Positions 61,337 to 64,000 of a stretch of 64,000 nucleotides of DNA are shown here, in pieces. Under the pieces are notes generated by a model. It did no database searches. It was not told the DNA's origin and saw only the letters and a list, made by a program, of their open reading frames with translations. The position numbers and the translations under genes were made by a program. The stretch is from contig OY782882.1 in the NCBI GenBank assembly GCA_963678485.1, forward strand, positions 620,001-684,000. The letters are read 5' to 3'. The DNA is from CALGYY01 sp963678485 (GTDB lineage: Bacteria; Bacteroidota; Bacteroidia; Bacteroidales; CAIWKO01). The stretch's first letter is position 1. Every line of letters starts with the position of its first letter.

Positions 61337-62317
61337 ATGAATATTACTACATCTTATATGGGGCTATCGTTAAAAAGCCCATTGATCGCAGGAAGTTCAG
61401 GTATTACCCAATCGTTGGACAAAATCCGGGAACTGGAAAAAAATGGTGTTGGTGCCATAGTGCTCAAATCAATCTTTGAAGAACAAATTCAATTTGATGT
61501 ACAAAAGGCCTACAATGAAGCGGATGGTGATGATTATCCTGAAGCTATGGATTATATAAGATCCTATTCTAAAGATAAATCGATTGGTGATTATCTTTCG
61601 TTGATTGAAAATGCCAAGAAGCAATGTTCGATTCCTATTATTGCCAGCATCAATTGTAATACTGCATCGGAATGGACCAGTTTTGCTTCTAAAATAGAAG
61701 CAGCTGGAGCAGATGCCATCGAATTAAATATGTTCATTCTCCCGTCAAATCCTGATAAAGAAGGCATACAAAACGAGGAAATGTATTTCAGGATTTTTAA
61801 GGAAGTTAAGAAACATGTTAATATACCCATCGCTATTAAGTTGAGTTCCTATTTTTCCGGATTAGCACGTTTTGCTACTAAATTATCATGGGATGGACCA
61901 GCAGCGCTCGTTTTATTCAATCGCTTTTTCTCTCCGGATTTTGATATTGACACATTTAAAGTGACGAATTCTGCGGTCTTCAGTAAGAGCGAGGAAATAT
62001 ATAACAGCCTTCGTTGGGTAGCCATGCTCTCGGATCGTATCTATTGCGATATTGCTGCTTCGACTGGAATTCATGATGGTGCGGGGATGATTAAACAACT
62101 GCTTGCTGGTGCAAAAGCCGTTCAGGTTGCATCAGCATTTTATTTGCACGGACCAGCTCATGCATCAGTGATGATAAAGGATCTGGAAGTCTGGATGCAA
62201 AAACACAACTTCAATTCAATTGAAGAATTTCGGGGAAAAATGAATTATAAGAAAACCGAAAATCCGGCAGCACTCGAAAGAGTTCAGTTTATGAAGTACT
62301 TTGCAGGAATTGAGTAG
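61337..62317 (+). CDS. Dihydroorotate dehydrogenase-like flavoprotein
   Basis: 326 residues. TIM barrel with FMN-binding features of class 1 DHODs: SPLIAGSSGITQSLDKIRELEKNGVGAIVLKSIF near 15-47, IIASINCNT near 102, IELNMFILPSN near 128, IAIKLSSYFSGL near 164 and the C-terminal phosphate-binding AGAKAVQVASAFYLHGP near 261. The catalytic base loop is not obviously a DHOD-type Cys or Ser. Such homologues may act on other substrates. A true PyrD role cannot be claimed. Standalone gene 94 bases after lolD. Confidence 0.85.
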   Translation: MNITTSYMGLSLKSPLIAGSSGITQSLDKIRELEKNGVGAIVLKSIFEEQIQFDVQKAYNEADGDDYPEAMDYIRSYSKDKSIGDYLSLIENAKKQCSIPIIASINCNTASEWTSFASKIEAAGADAIELNMFILPSNPDKEGIQNEEMYFRIFKEVKKHVNIPIAIKLSSYFSGLARFATKLSWDGPAALVLFNRFFSPDFDIDTFKVTNSAVFSKSEEIYNSLRWVAMLSDRIYCDIAASTGIHDGAGMIKQLLAGAKAVQVASAFYLHGPAHASVMIKDLEVWMQKHNFNSIEEFRGKMNYKKTENPAALERVQFMKYFAGIE

Positions 62318-62555
62318 ATGTGCTTTCGTGTGAATGGTTGACTGTATGATTCGTTAAATAGTTAATTGGTCGATTAGTTAATTAGTTTTTAAGAACTACA
62401 AAATATAAAAGACTAATACTTCAATCGATTTTTGAAACGTGCATCCAGGATAATTTTCGCATACAAGGATGACATAACTGTAAAAAAGGCAAGCTGGTTA
62501 TGTGTCAATCCCAAAGGATTTTATACTTTTATCTTTCAAAAAAAAACACTACCTT

Positions 62556-63749
62556 ATGAACCTACACGAATATCAGGGTAAGATTCTGCTTCGCAAGTAT
62601 AATGTTAAAGTACCTGAAGGCATACTCGCAACCAGCGTTGTTGATGCAGAAAATGCAGCAAAAAGTCTTTACGATTCTACGCACACTGATCGCTTTGCAG
62701 TTAAAGCGCAGATTCATGCAGGTGGCCGTGGTAAAGGAGGTGGTGTAAAAATCGCAACTTCCGTTAGTCAGGTCAGGCAATTTGCCACCGAAATTATCGG
62801 AATGCATCTAATAACGCCACAAACCAAAAAAGAAGGCAAGCTGGTTCGCAAAGTATTGATTGAACAAAATATTTATTTCCCGGGTGAATACCCCATTAAA
62901 GAATTTTACATGAGCATACTGCTCGATCGTTCTACCGGGAAACACATGATAGTATATTCTCCCAAGGGAGGTATGGACATTGAAAAAGTGGCTGAAGAAA
63001 GTCCTGAACAAATTTTCAAAGAAGAGATTATTCCGGGCATCGGACTGCAAGCATTTCAGTGTAGAAAAATCGCATTTAATCTGGGACTCGATGGTCCGGC
63101 CTATAAAGACATGCTGAATTTTGTTTCCAATCTTTACAAAGCATTTCTTGGGATTGATGCTTCACTCTTCGAAATAAACCCTGTAATAAAAACTTCAGAC
63201 AATCAAATTTTCGCCGCTGATGCAAAGGTTGTGGTTGATAATAATGCTATCTTCCGTCACCCCGGTATTGCAGAAATGCGAGATCTTGACGAAGAAGATC
63301 CTGCTGAAGTTGAAGCGGGAAAATACGGTTTGAATTTTATCAAACTCGATGGAAACGTCGGCTGCATGGTGAATGGAGCAGGATTAGCCATGGCCACCAT
63401 GGATATTATTAAACTTTCGGGTGGTGAACCTGCAAATTTTCTTGATGTAGGTGGTGGAGCAAGCGCTCAAAGTGTGGAGCAGGCTTTCCGCATCATTCTA
63501 GGAGATCCCAACGTAAAGGCCATTCTCATTAATATTTTTGGCGGCATTGTACGCTGCGACCGTGTTGCCAATGGCATTGTGGAGGCATACAAATCGGTGG
63601 GTGAAATTAATATTCCAATTATCGTACGCCTTCAGGGGACTAATGCTGAAGAAGCACGCAAAATTCTTGACGAATCCGGATTGAAGATTTTGCCCGCCAC
63701 ATTGCTCGAAGAAGCTGCGCGTATGGTGACAGAAGTTATTTCAAAATAA
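62556..63749 (+). CDS. sucC: Succinyl-CoA synthetase subunit beta
   Basis: 397 residues from ATG 62556, giving the standard start MNLHEYQGKILLRKYNVKVPEG. ATP-grasp domain with AQIHAGGRGKGGGVKIA near 53-69, and the GNVGCMVNGAGLAMATMDIIKLSGGEPANFLDVGGGAS segment (about 268-305) that contacts the alpha subunit and CoA. It makes succinyl-CoA and ATP interconvert in the TCA cycle. The alpha subunit gene sucD does not follow: the next gene is a CHAT protein on the other strand. A -7-like TATCTTTC is at 62530-62537. Confidence 0.97.
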   Translation: MNLHEYQGKILLRKYNVKVPEGILATSVVDAENAAKSLYDSTHTDRFAVKAQIHAGGRGKGGGVKIATSVSQVRQFATEIIGMHLITPQTKKEGKLVRKVLIEQNIYFPGEYPIKEFYMSILLDRSTGKHMIVYSPKGGMDIEKVAEESPEQIFKEEIIPGIGLQAFQCRKIAFNLGLDGPAYKDMLNFVSNLYKAFLGIDASLFEINPVIKTSDNQIFAADAKVVVDNNAIFRHPGIAEMRDLDEEDPAEVEAGKYGLNFIKLDGNVGCMVNGAGLAMATMDIIKLSGGEPANFLDVGGGASAQSVEQAFRIILGDPNVKAILINIFGGIVRCDRVANGIVEAYKSVGEINIPIIVRLQGTNAEEARKILDESGLKILPATLLEEAARMVTEVISK

Positions 63750-63781
63750 GCAGGGCTCCATTATATTTTGAACGCCAGTTT

Positions 63782-64000
63782 TTATTCAATTAAAATAAAT
63801 CCTGCCCATTTTGCAGGCTCGTTGGGATATTTCTTTCGCATACCTTCCTGCGCTTCCGCGAACGCTGTATGTATATCATGACCGGCTGTCCAGAATGTAT
63901 AGAAGGATTGCATTAACTCTACCGTTTCTTTATCGGGCACTTCCCACATCGAAAGCATGATGCAACCCGCACCCGCAAGTCGAAATGCCCGCTGAAGGCC
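63782..64000 (-). CDS. CHAT-domain (caspase-like) protein, C-terminal part only
   Basis: Reading on the minus strand, the open frame enters from the right edge and encodes 72 residues to the stop at 63782-63784: GLQRAFRLAGAGCIMLSMWEV, then VPDKETVELMQSFY, TAFAEAQEGM and a C-terminal WAGFILIE. This is the characteristic end of CHAT domains (GLxRAFLxAGAxxVxxSLWxVPDxxT ... WAAFVLxG). CHAT proteins are caspase-family peptidases often fused to TPR repeats. The catalytic His/Cys lie outside the window. Confidence 0.88.
   Translation of the reverse strand, partial: GLQRAFRLAGAGCIMLSMWEVPDKETVELMQSFYTFWTAGHDIHTAFAEAQEGMRKKYPNEPAKWAGFILIE

Noticed and set aside
62340..62392. AT-rich stretch with repeated GTTAATTAGTT-like words as a promoter or att site
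   Set aside because: Only imperfect short words in noncoding DNA, with no integrase and no consistent spacing.
1..64000. tRNA or rRNA genes
   Set aside because: No cloverleaf-like or 16S/23S-like stretches were recognised by eye; a covariance-model scan would be needed to exclude a tRNA.

Overview
The window looks like chromosomal DNA from a member of the Bacteroidota, probably an uncultivated or environmental lineage. Evidence: several secreted proteins carry C-terminal type IX secretion (T9SS) sorting domains, including one gliding-motility-type (type B) domain; FeoA and FeoB are fused; DUF4476, DUF4349, DUF2490 and DUF4956 proteins are present; and most gene starts are preceded by the phylum's TAnnTTTG -7 promoter element rather than a Shine-Dalgarno site. 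Nothing in the sequence fixes genus or family. I saw no rRNA, tRNA, transposase, prophage or CRISPR array.

Layout. 1-0.9 kb: end of a sigma-70-type factor overlapping a four-helix membrane protein. 1.0-2.7 kb: a palindrome-rich repeat, a GH26-like lipoprotein that appears to lack its C-terminus, and a 490-base gap. 2.7-5.7 kb: a tight three-gene unit (DUF1295 membrane protein, NAD(P)-binding protein, and a caspase-fold lipoprotein with an EF-hand loop and Tudor-like repeats). 5.8-8.8 kb: two outer-membrane barrel proteins. 9-16.8 kb: POT peptide transporter, secreted alpha/beta hydrolase, copper P-type ATPase, dNTP triphosphohydrolase, DUF4349 protein and a small lipoprotein. 16.8-23.9 kb (minus): DUF2179-type membrane protein and a three-gene phosphorelay operon without a DNA-binding output. 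24-29.9 kb (minus): PEP carboxykinase, pyruvate phosphate dikinase with a histone-H1-like lysine tail, and a DUF4476 protein.

30-35.9 kb: a lysine-ketoglutarate-reductase-like dehydrogenase, the surE / small membrane protein / lpxB operon, a DUF4139 protein and a small secreted CxxC protein. 35.9-44.4 kb (minus): an eight-gene directon joining an arylsulfotransferase-like protein, a propeller protein, a CotH kinase-like protein, small secreted proteins, a VTC-type polyphosphate polymerase, a DUF4956 membrane protein and a DUF2490 outer-membrane protein. 44.5-47.6 kb: a LytS/LytTR pair divergent from an NtrC-like regulator with no HTH. 47.6-50.4 kb: FeoAB and a 56-residue Cys-rich partner. 50.4-51.7 kb: trmD and rplS. 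51.7-57.6 kb: a 1500-residue T9SS adhesin-like protein with four tandem ~145-residue repeats, and a GT-C-type membrane protein. 57.8-64 kb: clpB, a lolD-like ABC ATPase, a dihydroorotate-dehydrogenase-like protein, sucC, and the C-terminus of a CHAT (caspase-like) protein.

Functionally this is core metabolism (PEP node, succinyl-CoA synthetase, iron and copper handling, lipid A, tRNA modification) mixed with a cell-surface programme (T9SS cargo, barrels, polyphosphate/CotH cluster) and dense signalling. The most unusual items are the caspase / EF-hand / Tudor-like lipoprotein, the polyphosphate-CotH directon, and the lysine-tailed PPDK.
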